NCBI GenBank assembly: GCA_002371295.1
Contig: DFGZ01000062.1
Span: 15,835-27,668, forward strand
Length of the DNA stretch: 11,834 bases
Reading direction: 5' to 3'
Source of the DNA: Oribacterium sp. UBA3737
GTDB lineage: Bacteria > Bacillota_A > Clostridia > Lachnospirales > Lachnospiraceae
A model generated the notes under the pieces. That model did no database searches, was not told the DNA's origin, and was given only the letters and a program-made list of their open reading frames with translations. Position numbers and translations under genes: made by a program. The stretch's first letter is position 1; each line of letters opens with the position of its first letter. Shown in pieces: positions 1 to 8,311 of the stretch.

Positions 1-488
1 TCACGTGACGAAACTGCCGAACGGCAGCCGGTACCTACAGAAAGCAGCTTTTCATCGATAAGCTGCATATGATGGTCAAGATAAAGAACCCGAACCACTT
101 CATGACAAAGGTATCTCAGATCTTCCATATAATAATCCGCTACCTGCCTGGACTCTGTAAAGCGCATATTCCTTACACGTTTCTGTCGATTCCATATTCT
201 CCGCGCGATCTCACCCACTGCGCTGAGCTGTATGGACTTCACCTTGCCGATACCGCTTATCCTGCTGTACTCTTCCGTTCCGAAATGCATGATCCCCACC
301 AGTCCGTCATACTGGGGATTCAGATCCAGCACCTGCTGCGACACCTCCATGACCGAAGATTTCCTGGTTCCGGTACGTAATAAAACAGCCAGAAGCTCTG
401 CGTCAGTCAGAGCCTCCGGACCGTATTTCATGCACTTCTCATAAGGCATTTCATCATCATGAGTCAAATTATCTGGTTTTAAATTCAT
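1..488 (-). CDS. radC: RadC/JAB-domain protein, 5' part only (3' end beyond left edge)
   Basis: The frame is open for 162 codons from the ATG at 488 to the left edge without a stop. Residues 14-54 carry the RadC N-terminal signature (MPYEKCMKYGPEALTDAELL, then LLRTGT). A helix-hairpin-helix-like stretch ISGIGKVKSIQLSAVGEIARR follows at about 77-97 in broken form, and the JAB/MPN domain begins at about 105 (FTESRQVADYYMEDLRYL, later LLSVGT at 148-153). The zinc-binding HxHxD part of the JAB domain is not in the window, so metal binding cannot be judged. The start is supported by AGGAGG at 494-499, five bases before the ATG. RadC was once tied to DNA repair, but its biochemical role is unsettled; the fold is that of a zinc-dependent isopeptidase-like domain. 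It is last in the minus-strand series, separated from the PLP enzyme by 198 bp. Family assignment is secure; function is not. Confidence 0.9.
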   Translation of the reverse strand, partial: MNLKPDNLTHDDEMPYEKCMKYGPEALTDAELLAVLLRTGTRKSSVMEVSQQVLDLNPQYDGLVGIMHFGTEEYSRISGIGKVKSIQLSAVGEIARRIWNRQKRVRNMRFTESRQVADYYMEDLRYLCHEVVRVLYLDHHMQLIDEKLLSVGTGCRSAVSSR

Positions 489-493
489 TAAAT

Positions 494-519
494 CCTCCTG
501 TCTCTATGAGAATCAGGAG
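494..519 (-). promoter_or_regulatory. radC ribosome-binding site within an inverted repeat
   Basis: On the minus strand CTCCTG (519-514) is complementary to CAGGAG (500-495), and the second arm contains most of the AGGAGG Shine-Dalgarno of radC. A smaller 3-bp stem (510-508 with 504-502) can form inside. If folded, the ribosome site would be masked. The repeat is short and may be chance. Upstream, TAAAAT near 533-538 resembles a -10 box, but I see no good -35. Confidence 0.35.
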
Positions 520-686
520 CCCACGAGAACTTATTTTAACATAAAGATTCCCGTCAGTAAATGCCGGAGCTGTGAGCCCACGTCCAAAGCCTGCTCCGGA
601 CAGAGGACACACCGGCTATTTCATTACGCTTTACGGAAGGCAGGATCTGCAAATCTGTCCCTTACGGAGCTTTGCGCGGGCATCTT

Positions 687-1967
687 TCAGAACTTCACAA
701 GTCCCTTCTCGTACATCTTCTCCACAGCCATCATGATGCCAAGCTTTGCGTGGTACCATGTAAGTCCGCCCTGGAAGTAAATATTGTAAGGTTCCTTGAT
801 GGGGCCGTCAGCTGAAAGCTCGATGGAGCTTCCCTGTACAAATGCACCTGCTGCCATGATGACCTTGCTGTCATAACCCGGCATATCATCAGGGTATGGT
901 GTAACAAAACTGTCAACCGGAGCCGCAGCCTGTATGCCCTGTGCAAATGCCACAACCGCCTCTTCTGAACCGAGGGTTATGGCCTGGATGATATCATATC
1001 TTTCCTTGTCTGCTGCAGGATGACAGCTGAAGCCAAGCTTCTCGAAAACCCTGGCTGCAAAAATCGCTCCTTTTTCCGCAGCAGCTGTAATGGTGGGAGC
1101 CATGAAAAAGCCCTGATAGAACAGCTTGTTCGTATCAAGAGAAGGTCCTACTTCCTTTCCGAGTCCCGGAGTGGTGAGTCTGACTGCACATCTCTCCACA
1201 CACTCCTTTGTTCCCGCAATATAACCGCCGATAGGAGCAAGTCCGCCTCCCGGATTCTTGATAAGCGAACCAACCACCATATCTGCGCCGTAGGCTGTAG
1301 GCTCTTCCCTTCTTACAAACTCTCCGTAGCAGTTGTCTACCATGCAGATAACATCCGGCTTTATGTCCTTTATGAACTTTATAAGCTCACCAATCTTCTC
1401 CGGTGAGAAGGTATCTCTTGTGGCATATCCCTTTGATCTCTGGATCTCCACAAGCTTAGTCTTTTCGTTTATGGCAGCCTTTATGCCATCATAGTCAAAT
1501 TCCGAGTCCGGAAGGAGCGACACCTCACGATAAGAAACTCCATACTCGGCAAGGCTTCCGACAGAAGGTCTTATACCGATTATCTCTTCGAGAGTATCAT
1601 ATGGCTTACCGGCAGGGCAAAGGATCTCATCTCCCGGTCTTGTGTTAGCGAAAAGAGCTGTGGCAAGAGCATGTGTTCCGCAAACTATCTGAGAACGGAC
1701 CAGGGCATCCTCCGTACCGAAATAATTGGCATAAACCTTCTCAAGAGTGTCTCTTCCGATATCATCATAGCCGTAGCCTGTGGTTCCATAGAGGTGAGCC
1801 TCTGAAACCTGAGCATCCTGCATGGCTTTTACTACCTTAAGCTGATTGTACTCAGCTACATCATCTATCTCTTCAAATCTGTCCTTGAGGCTTCTCAGCT
1901 GTTCTTCGCAAAAATCATAAACCGAAGGCTTTATGCCAAGAGACTCAAACATTTCTCTGTTATCCAT
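687..1967 (-). CDS. PLP-dependent methionine gamma-lyase-like enzyme (aluminium resistance family, YnbB type)
   Basis: A 426-residue fold-type I PLP enzyme. Near 57-72 it has AHLYGTTGYGYDDIGRD, typical of the Met_gamma_lyase (aluminium-resistance, YnbB) family. VDNCYGEF at 210-217 supplies the aspartate (D211) expected to contact the pyridine nitrogen of PLP, and SLIKNPGGG at 234-242 supplies the Schiff-base lysine (K237). Length fits the family and the reading frame is intact. Members are annotated as Cys/Met-metabolism lyases, but the physiological substrate is poorly defined, so I give no symbol. The ATG at 1967 is preceded by AGGA about eight bases away and lies inside the 3' end of miaA: the two genes overlap by 37 bp, which suggests co-transcription and perhaps translational coupling. 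In Bacillus, ynbB also lies close to miaA, so the linkage is conserved. Family call is sure; reaction is inferred. Confidence 0.88.
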   Translation of the reverse strand: MDNREMFESLGIKPSVYDFCEEQLRSLKDRFEEIDDVAEYNQLKVVKAMQDAQVSEAHLYGTTGYGYDDIGRDTLEKVYANYFGTEDALVRSQIVCGTHALATALFANTRPGDEILCPAGKPYDTLEEIIGIRPSVGSLAEYGVSYREVSLLPDSEFDYDGIKAAINEKTKLVEIQRSKGYATRDTFSPEKIGELIKFIKDIKPDVICMVDNCYGEFVRREEPTAYGADMVVGSLIKNPGGGLAPIGGYIAGTKECVERCAVRLTTPGLGKEVGPSLDTNKLFYQGFFMAPTITAAAEKGAIFAARVFEKLGFSCHPAADKERYDIIQAITLGSEEAVVAFAQGIQAAAPVDSFVTPYPDDMPGYDSKVIMAAGAFVQGSSIELSADGPIKEPYNIYFQGGLTWYHAKLGIMMAVEKMYEKGLVKF

Positions 1968-2932
1968 TCCGTGATCCTGTCTTTCTTATAATCAAATTCC
2001 TGAACATTTACCCAGTTCACTTCTCTTTCTCTTTTGAACCAGGTTATCTGCCGTTTAGCATAATTTCTTGAATCCTGCTTTATCTTCTCGACGGCTCGCT
2101 CGATTATAGCACGATTTTCCGATGCTGCAAGATTTCTTCCATCCATAAGGTCAAAGGCTTCAAGAAGTTCTCTGTATCCGATACCCTTTAAAGAGGTCCT
2201 GTCCTTGGGGAGTTTGAGCTGATAAAGCCACCTTGCTTCCTCTATAAGCCCGCTGTCCACCATCCGGTCAACTCTTTTGTTGATCCTTTCGTAAAGCGCC
2301 TCGCGTTCATCATTAAGTACAAAGAAAGCCGGGGTGTATACAGCCTTTTTCTCCCGTTCCTCTGCATTATGCTGAGAAATGGGATATCCGTGTATCTCAT
2401 AAAATTCAAGAGCTCTTATGACCCTTCTTATATTGTGTGCATGTATCTTCTCGGTAGATTTCGGATCCACCAGAGTGAGCCTTTGGTACAGGGCTTCGGC
2501 CCCGCCATCTTCTGCCGCCTCTTTCATAAGACGCTCCCGGATGTCACCATGAAGTGCCTCATCCTCTTCCGTGAAATCTATTCCGTAAAGAAGTCCCTGA
2601 ATATAAAATCCGGTCCCCCCCGCAAGTACAGGCACATGGCCTCTTTTATAGATTCCCTCTATGGCTTCCCTCGCCATGCTCTGGAACATGCTTACATCGT
2701 AATCCGTATCCACATCTATGATATCTATAAGATGATGGGGCACTCCCTCCATCTCTTCCTTTGTGACCTTGGCACTTCCTATATCAAGCCCTCTGTATAC
2801 CTGTACGGAATCCGCGGAGACTATCTCTCCTCCGAGGTTCCTGGCAAGAGAAACAGAAGCGGCTGTCTTTCCGACAGCCGTAGGTCCTGCGATTATTATC
2901 AATGGCTTTTTGCTTAAATCGATATTATTCAT
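1931..2932 (-). CDS. miaA: tRNA dimethylallyltransferase MiaA
   Basis: MiaA transfers the dimethylallyl group of DMAPP to N6 of A37 in tRNAs reading UNN codons. The 333-residue product shows the family's motifs in order: P-loop GPTAVGKT at 16-23; DSVQVYRGLDIGSAK at 41-55, with the catalytic aspartate D41; GVPHHLID at 63-70; AGGTGFYIQ at 104-112; a tRNA-contacting segment near 245-256 (SLKGIGYREL); and KRQITWFKR near 293-301. Length is typical. It follows mutL by 51 bp and overlaps the next gene by 37 bp. The start is odd: upstream of the ATG at 2932 lies an A/T-rich stretch with no Shine-Dalgarno-like sequence, and a 7-bp hairpin lies farther up (2958-2977). No in-frame alternative start is seen before an upstream stop. 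MiaB, the next enzyme of the pathway, is encoded in the same series, on the other side of mutSL. Confidence 0.96.
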   Translation of the reverse strand: MNNIDLSKKPLIIIAGPTAVGKTAASVSLARNLGGEIVSADSVQVYRGLDIGSAKVTKEEMEGVPHHLIDIIDVDTDYDVSMFQSMAREAIEGIYKRGHVPVLAGGTGFYIQGLLYGIDFTEEDEALHGDIRERLMKEAAEDGGAEALYQRLTLVDPKSTEKIHAHNIRRVIRALEFYEIHGYPISQHNAEEREKKAVYTPAFFVLNDEREALYERINKRVDRMVDSGLIEEARWLYQLKLPKDRTSLKGIGYRELLEAFDLMDGRNLAASENRAIIERAVEKIKQDSRNYAKRQITWFKREREVNWVNVQEFDYKKDRITEWITEKCLSLLA

Positions 2933-2957
2933 ATAATCATTATTAAGTCGACATCAT

Positions 2958-2977
2958 AGGTCCGCACTCCCGGACCT
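2958..2977 (-). other. Hairpin in the mutL-miaA gap
   Basis: AGGTCCG (2958-2964) and CGGACCT (2971-2977) are perfect 7-bp complements with a 6-base loop. On the transcribed strand no U-run follows, so it is not a convincing intrinsic terminator. It sits between the mutL stop and the Shine-Dalgarno-poor miaA start and could influence message stability or miaA initiation. Confidence 0.5.
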
Positions 2978-2983
2978 TTGACG

Positions 2984-5452
2984 TCACACTATTCTTTTAA
3001 ATTTCTTTTCCAGCTCATACTTCGACATGGAAATGATGGTTGGACGCCCATGGGGGCAGGCATAAGGATTCTCAAGGGACAAAAGCTCTCCGATGAGGGC
3101 ATCAGCCTCCATGAGACTCAGTTTGTTGTTTCCTTTTACTGCTGCCTTACAGGACATGGAGGCTATCTTATAATAGATAGAATCCGGGGTTGTCATTCCT
3201 GTCTCGTCACTGAGTCCGTCAAGCATCTCCAAAAGAAGCTCCTTCTTTCCTATTTCAGGCAGATCCGTGGGAACGGCGGTGATGCTGAAATCCCTTCCTC
3301 CGAGATCGCTTATTTCAAAGCCGAAGCTCTGGAAATATTCTTCATATTTCTCCATCAGAAGAGCTTCTTCGGAGGTAAGGGTGACGAGAATCGGAGGATT
3401 AAGATACTGACTTGCAGGCTTTCTCTCCTTAAGTCTCTTCATCATCCTCTCAAAATTCACCTTTTCGTGGGCCGCATGCTGGTCAATGATATAGAGCTTG
3501 TCACCGTATTCTATGAGCCAGTAGGTCTCAAAGACCTGTCCGATGATCCTGTGCTGGTTTCTGGCCTTCTCGCTCAGAAATCTCTCCGAGAACAGGGTCT
3601 CCTGAACGGGTTTTTCCTTCTTTACTTCGTTTTTAGAAATATCTGTATCATCAGAAGCATCGTTCTTTATTTCATTTTTAGAAATATCTGTATCATCAGA
3701 AATATCCTTCTTTACTTCGTTTTCCGAAGCATCTGTACCATCAGGATCTTCATCATTTTCTCCGGCAGTCTGTTTCTCAGAAATATGATCCGAAGTTACT
3801 CTCTCTGCTGCCGAGGCATACTCATCTGCTCCGGCACTGACATTTCCTGAATGAATTTCATTTTCGGAAGAAAGCTTCTCTTCACCTTCGTAATCAGTCT
3901 GTCCCTCAGTATCTAAGCTATGGTCCTGATCCGGATCGGATTTTCCATAGCTTCTCTCGAAGGTCTTTTCAACCTCGTCCTGAGCCTCCTTGAAATCCGA
4001 AAGTCCGAAACCTGAGTTCTTTTCAAAGCCGCTCTGAAATCCCTGGCTTCCTGCTGAGTGTTCCCTTCTGTACCGGCTGTAGCTGCCGGAGAAACCGGTT
4101 CCGGCTCCCGCACCTCTCTCTGCTCCCGATTCATCGTTTCTGTCATGGGTGCCGAAAGATGTACCGCCGAAAGCTTCGGCAGTCTTCTCACGAAGCTCTG
4201 TGCCTGAAACACTGCTGCCATCCAGATAGATGTCCGACTTCGGACGGGCCTCCGGATGAAGCTCCGGTCTCAGGGCCTCCTCATACTCCCGGTTGGTGAT
4301 ACTTTCACGTGTCTTTTCAAAGGGCTCCACATGGGGCAGTTTCTTTTCTTTCTCCTCGATCTCCACATGAGGATCGGCATCCGCCTTACGGCTTGTATTC
4401 TCATCCCTTCCGAAGGTCTCAAGATCGGTATTGACTATAAGCTCCGTCTCCCTGAGCCCGTTCTGTACCGCATCCACAATGGAATTGTAAACCACCATTC
4501 CGTCAGAGAAACGAACCTCCAGCTTCTGGGGATGAACATTGACATCCACAATCTCCGGATTCACATCTATCATAAGCACCACAAAGGGGAACTTATGCTG
4601 CATGAGGAAGGCATGATAGGCATCCTCTATGGCCTTTGTGATCATAGGGTTCTTCACAAATCTCGAATTCACGAAATATATCTCAAAATTCCTGTTGGCT
4701 CTTGTGATGACCGGCTTTCCGATGAAGCCGCGGACAGTAACCGCCGGAAGTCCCGTAAGCTGTGACCTCTGGTACTGACGGTTTATGGTGATGAGCTGGT
4801 TCGTCACATCTCTTCCGTAGATGGAATAGATAACGTCCATAAGTGATCCGTTACCGAGAGTCGCCAGTCTCTGACGGCCGTCCTGTATATATCTGAAGGC
4901 CACCTCTGGATGTGCCAGGGCTTCCTTCTCCAGGATATCCTGTATCCTTGCAGCTTCTGTCTGGGGGCTCTTCAGGAATTTCCTTCTGGCAGGAACATTT
5001 TTAAAAATGTCCCTTACTATAAAAGTGGTTCCGTCGGGAGCGCCTATCTCAGAAAAATCCTTCTCCACTCCGCCGTCTATTTCATAATGGGAAGCCATCA
5101 TGGCTCCCGGAGTCTTGCTGATGAGCTCCACCCTTGAAATACTTGCGATACTGGCAAGAGCCTCTCCTCTAAACCCGAGAGTCTGTATATTCTCCAGATC
5201 TCTTGCATCCTTTATCTTCGAAGTCGCATGGCGCAGGAAGGCTGTACGGATATCGTCCTTATCGATGCCCTGACCGTTATCTGTGATACGAATCATGGAT
5301 ATGCCGCCGTCTCTGACCTCTACTGTCACAGATGAGGATCCTGCGTCGATGGCATTTTCCAAAAGCTCCTTTACAACACTGAGAGGTCTTTCTATAACCT
5401 CACCGGCTGCTATCTGGTTGATGGTTTCATTACTGAGAACTTTGATCTTCAT
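2984..5452 (-). CDS. mutL: DNA mismatch repair protein MutL, endonuclease type, with enlarged linker
   Basis: MutL links MutS mismatch recognition to strand incision. With the ATG at 5452 the protein has 822 residues. The N-terminal GHKL ATPase is complete: E29 and N33 in VKELLENAIDAG, D58 in DNGQGI, RHATSKI at 74-80, TLGFRGEAL at 91-99; these numbers match Escherichia coli MutL, which supports this start. A GTG at 5461 in the same frame lies within the AGGTG ribosome site of the ATG and is less likely. The C-terminal domain carries the metal-nuclease motif DQHAAHEKVNFE (657-668) and CPHGRP (799-804), so it should nick DNA itself, as in bacteria without MutH. QYLNPPIL (from Q682) may be the sliding-clamp contact. 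The linker, roughly 340-635, is very long and rich in Asp, Glu, Ser and Gly, and includes 15-residue repeats; most MutL proteins are 600-650 residues. The 177-bp spacer before it has AT-rich sequence but no clear promoter. Confidence 0.97.
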   Translation of the reverse strand: MKIKVLSNETINQIAAGEVIERPLSVVKELLENAIDAGSSSVTVEVRDGGISMIRITDNGQGIDKDDIRTAFLRHATSKIKDARDLENIQTLGFRGEALASIASISRVELISKTPGAMMASHYEIDGGVEKDFSEIGAPDGTTFIVRDIFKNVPARRKFLKSPQTEAARIQDILEKEALAHPEVAFRYIQDGRQRLATLGNGSLMDVIYSIYGRDVTNQLITINRQYQRSQLTGLPAVTVRGFIGKPVITRANRNFEIYFVNSRFVKNPMITKAIEDAYHAFLMQHKFPFVVLMIDVNPEIVDVNVHPQKLEVRFSDGMVVYNSIVDAVQNGLRETELIVNTDLETFGRDENTSRKADADPHVEIEEKEKKLPHVEPFEKTRESITNREYEEALRPELHPEARPKSDIYLDGSSVSGTELREKTAEAFGGTSFGTHDRNDESGAERGAGAGTGFSGSYSRYRREHSAGSQGFQSGFEKNSGFGLSDFKEAQDEVEKTFERSYGKSDPDQDHSLDTEGQTDYEGEEKLSSENEIHSGNVSAGADEYASAAERVTSDHISEKQTAGENDEDPDGTDASENEVKKDISDDTDISKNEIKNDASDDTDISKNEVKKEKPVQETLFSERFLSEKARNQHRIIGQVFETYWLIEYGDKLYIIDQHAAHEKVNFERMMKRLKERKPASQYLNPPILVTLTSEEALLMEKYEEYFQSFGFEISDLGGRDFSITAVPTDLPEIGKKELLLEMLDGLSDETGMTTPDSIYYKIASMSCKAAVKGNNKLSLMEADALIGELLSLENPYACPHGRPTIISMSKYELEKKFKRIV
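3618..3752 (-). repeat. Three 45-bp tandem repeats within mutL linker
   Basis: Units at 3618-3662, 3663-3707 and 3708-3752. By hand alignment units 1 and 2 agree at 40 of 45 positions, and units 1 and 3 at about 36. They encode 15-residue repeats such as DISDDTDISKNEIKN and DASDDTDISKNEVKK. The unit is a multiple of three, so gain or loss of copies would keep the frame and change only linker length. Confidence 0.9.
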
Positions 5453-5629
5453 TTTTTTCACCTGTCACTAAGCCCCTGACCAAGCTCATTTCATAAATAT
5501 ATAATTCAGGGAATCCCCCTGCCCGGTTTCATGCCGGCTGTCCCATGTGAATTCCTGCAGGCACGTTACCCGGGCGAAACGGTCTTCCTATTTCATGGCG
5601 CCGGTTAAAACGGCTTTTTAACTTTATAC

Positions 5630-8311
5630 TTACACCCCGAATTTTGACTTAAGCTCATACAAAGTGTTCATGGCATCAAGAGGTGTCATGTGGTCCACAT
5701 CAAGAGCCTTAAGATACTCCATCGCTTCTTCAAGCTCAGGACTCACTGCAGCGCCTTTTTGAACCTTCTTTTCAGCTGAATCTCCTGAAGCGTTTTCATT
5801 CCTTTCGCGGTCTTTAAGGAAGCCTTCCTCGTCAAATGCCTCCTGAGTGAATCCCTCACCGGCCTCGATGGTCTTGGCCTTTGCTATGATGTCCGCATCA
5901 CTGAGCTCTCCGGCGATGACCTTTGCCCTGTCGATGACGGGCTTCGGAACTCCCGCAAGGCTCGCTACATCGATACCGTAGGACTGATCGGCCCCTCCGG
6001 GAATTATCTTACGCAAAAATACGATATCCTGATCATGATTTGTAACAGCTATACAGTAGTTGTTGACACCCTCAAGCTTTCCCTCAAGCTCAGTGAGCTC
6101 ATGGTAATGTGTGGCGAACAGGGTCTTTGCCTTGACCACCTTTGCGATGTACTCCACCACTGCCCATGCAATGCTCAGGCCGTCAAAGGTACTGGTTCCT
6201 CTTCCTATCTCATCAAGGATAAGAAGGGATTTTGTGGTGGCATTTCTCAGGATGTTGGCAACCTCGTTCATCTCCACCATGAAGGTTGACTGTCCGGAAG
6301 CCAGATCGTCACTGGCACCGACTCTCGTAAATATCCTGTCGCAGATAGATATATCCGCACTTCCCGCAGGGACAAAGGAGCCTATGGAAGCCATAAGCAC
6401 TATGAGTGCGGTCTGACGCATATATGTGGACTTACCCGCCATGTTGGGACCGGTAATGATGGCTATACGGTCTGAAGCATCATTGAGGAAAGTGTTGTTG
6501 GATACGAACATTCCGTCTCTTATGAGCTTCTCAATGACCGGATGTCTTCCATCCTTTATATCTATAATGCCTTCTTCATTTATCTTCGGCCTGCAGTAAT
6601 TGTTGTCTGTTGCCACCTTGGAAAGAGAGATGATACAGTCAATGAGAGCCACATAATGGGAGGTCTTCTGTATCCTCTGAATGTTTTCTCCTATGGTATC
6701 TCTCACATCGCAGAAAAGCTCGTACTCAAGCTGATTGAGCTTCTCCTCCGCACCGAGTATGGTATTCTGAAGCTCCTCAAGTCTGTCGGTTGTGTAACGC
6801 TCGCTGCCTGCCAGGGTCTGCTTTCTGATGAAATAATCAGGCACCAGATCCTTGAAGGTATTTGTCACCTCAAAGCAGTAGCCGAATATACGGTTGTACT
6901 TTATCTTCAGAGACTTGATTCCGGTCTTTTCCCTTTCCTCAGCCTCAAGGTCGGCGAGCCACTGCTTGCCGCTTATCTTGGAATCCTTGTAGCGGTCCAC
7001 TTCTTCATGGAAGCCTGCCTTGATAACCCCTCCGTCCTTTGATGAAACAGGAGGATCCTCCTCTATGGCATCATCTATCAGCTTGTAGAGGTCGGTCATG
7101 GGGTCGATTCCGTCATGTATCTCCTTAACGAGCTTTGAATCGAACTGGGAAAGCTCCTGAATGATATCCGGAAGCATTTTCAGTGACTGCTTGAAGGCGA
7201 TGAGGTCTCTCGGATTTGCGGACTTGTAGCAGATTCGTCCCAGAAGTCTCTCATAATCATAGATTGTGTTGAGATACTCGGAGATCTCTTCTCTGTCGAT
7301 GAAATGGTCACAGAAATCTTCTACCGCATCCTGACGGGCAAGGATCTCCTCCCTGTCGATAAGGGGCTGTTCAATGAATCTTCTGAGCATTCTCGCCCCC
7401 ATGGCGGTTCTTGTCTTATCCAGTACCCAGAGAAGGGAGCCGCGCTTTTTCTTTTCTCTCATGGTCTCTGTGAGCTCCAGATTGCGCTGGGTAGCCGTAT
7501 CAATGATCATGTACTGGCTGCTGGAATAATATCTTATGTTGGCGATATGGGCCACGGTGCTCATCTGTGTGTCATAGACATATCTGAGGGCTGCTGCCGC
7601 ACTGAGTCTCGCCAGATCCTTGTCCTGAAGTCCTATGCCTGACAGGCTTGCATGAAAATGCTCCTGCAATAGTGCACTTGCCTTCTCATCGTCGTAAACT
7701 TCATCGTTTAATTCAGTGATGATGAGGTTGAATCTGTTCTTCACATCATCCGTGTCGATACCGGAGATCATAAATGCCTGATTGCAGACTATTTCCGCAG
7801 GGGAAAACCTGCTCAGCTCATCCATTACTTCCTTTTCGTTGAAGCAGGTGGTGGCAAGGAACTCTCCTGTTGTGATATCAACGCTTGAAATGCCGAAGCC
7901 TGTTGAGTCATAGAAAATGCTCATGAGGAAGTTGTTCTTTGATTCATCCAGAGCCTGCTCTGATGTGAGGGTTCCCGGTGTTATGATGCGGATAACGCCT
8001 CTTTTCACCAGTCCCTTGGCAAGCTTGGGATCCTCAAGCTGCTCGGCGATAGCGACCTTATAACCGTTGGAAGCAAGTCTTGCCACATATCCTTCTGCCG
8101 CATGAAAAGGGATGCCGCACATGGGAGCTCTCTCCTCCATGCCGCAGTCCTTGCCGGTGAGTACGAGGTCCAGAACAGAGGATGCTGTTTTTGCATCCTC
8201 AAAGAACATCTCGTAAAAATCACCTATACGGTAAAATAGAATACAGTCCGGATACTGCTTTTTCGTCTCCAGATATTCTGCCATCATTGGTGACAATTTC
8301 TTTTCAGCCAT
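5630..8311 (-). CDS. mutS: DNA mismatch repair protein MutS
   Basis: MutS binds mismatches and small loops and, with ATP, becomes a sliding clamp that recruits MutL. The 893-residue product starts MAEKKLSPMMAEYL. It holds the mismatch-reading Phe-X-Glu motif (F32, E34 in GDFYEMF), the connector, lever and clamp regions, and an ABC-type ATPase with Walker A GPNMAGKST (621-629), Walker B LLILDEIG (D700, E701), GRGTSTFDG after it, and TLFATHYHEL. The C-terminal tail ends in a helical dimerisation segment (MEYLKALDVDHMTPLDAMNTLYELK), as in other clostridial MutS. In the tail I do not see a QLSFF/QMSLF-like clamp-binding motif; the nearest is QEAFDEE. The start is the ATG at 8311, with a GAGGAG ribosome site about 12 bases upstream, a rather long spacing. 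Its 5' leader is the structured element at 8367-8699. mutL follows after 177 bp. Confidence 0.98.
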   Translation of the reverse strand: MAEKKLSPMMAEYLETKKQYPDCILFYRIGDFYEMFFEDAKTASSVLDLVLTGKDCGMEERAPMCGIPFHAAEGYVARLASNGYKVAIAEQLEDPKLAKGLVKRGVIRIITPGTLTSEQALDESKNNFLMSIFYDSTGFGISSVDITTGEFLATTCFNEKEVMDELSRFSPAEIVCNQAFMISGIDTDDVKNRFNLIITELNDEVYDDEKASALLQEHFHASLSGIGLQDKDLARLSAAAALRYVYDTQMSTVAHIANIRYYSSSQYMIIDTATQRNLELTETMREKKKRGSLLWVLDKTRTAMGARMLRRFIEQPLIDREEILARQDAVEDFCDHFIDREEISEYLNTIYDYERLLGRICYKSANPRDLIAFKQSLKMLPDIIQELSQFDSKLVKEIHDGIDPMTDLYKLIDDAIEEDPPVSSKDGGVIKAGFHEEVDRYKDSKISGKQWLADLEAEEREKTGIKSLKIKYNRIFGYCFEVTNTFKDLVPDYFIRKQTLAGSERYTTDRLEELQNTILGAEEKLNQLEYELFCDVRDTIGENIQRIQKTSHYVALIDCIISLSKVATDNNYCRPKINEEGIIDIKDGRHPVIEKLIRDGMFVSNNTFLNDASDRIAIITGPNMAGKSTYMRQTALIVLMASIGSFVPAGSADISICDRIFTRVGASDDLASGQSTFMVEMNEVANILRNATTKSLLILDEIGRGTSTFDGLSIAWAVVEYIAKVVKAKTLFATHYHELTELEGKLEGVNNYCIAVTNHDQDIVFLRKIIPGGADQSYGIDVASLAGVPKPVIDRAKVIAGELSDADIIAKAKTIEAGEGFTQEAFDEEGFLKDRERNENASGDSAEKKVQKGAAVSPELEEAMEYLKALDVDHMTPLDAMNTLYELKSKFGV

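Noticed and set aside
60..90. A possible frameshift in radC near the left edge
   Set aside because: Rechecking the bases on the minus strand showed the frame continuing as VLYLDHHMQLIDEKLLSVGT; the apparent break came from a miscounted base.
69..444. Two plus-strand frames at the left end
   Set aside because: They are antisense to the RadC frame, which matches its family over the whole stretch.
564..599. Hairpin CCGGAGC/GCTCCGG in the radC leader as a terminator of the PLP gene
   Set aside because: The loop is 22 bases and no U-run follows on the transcribed strand.
2978..3850. A 290-codon plus-strand frame opposite mutL
   Set aside because: It is antisense to an undoubted gene and its repeated Phe/Ile-rich segments are simply the complement of the mutL tandem repeats.
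4256..4765. Plus-strand frames of 100 codons or more opposite mutL, mutS and miaA
   Set aside because: All are shadows of well-supported minus-strand genes, without domains or ribosome sites.
5453..5461. GTG start for mutL three codons upstream
   Set aside because: It overlaps the ribosome site of the ATG at 5452, and residue numbering from that ATG matches the conserved family positions.
5604..5622. A 7-bp A/T stem after mutS as a terminator
   Set aside because: It is nearly all A/T, weak, and followed by no U-run on the mutS strand.
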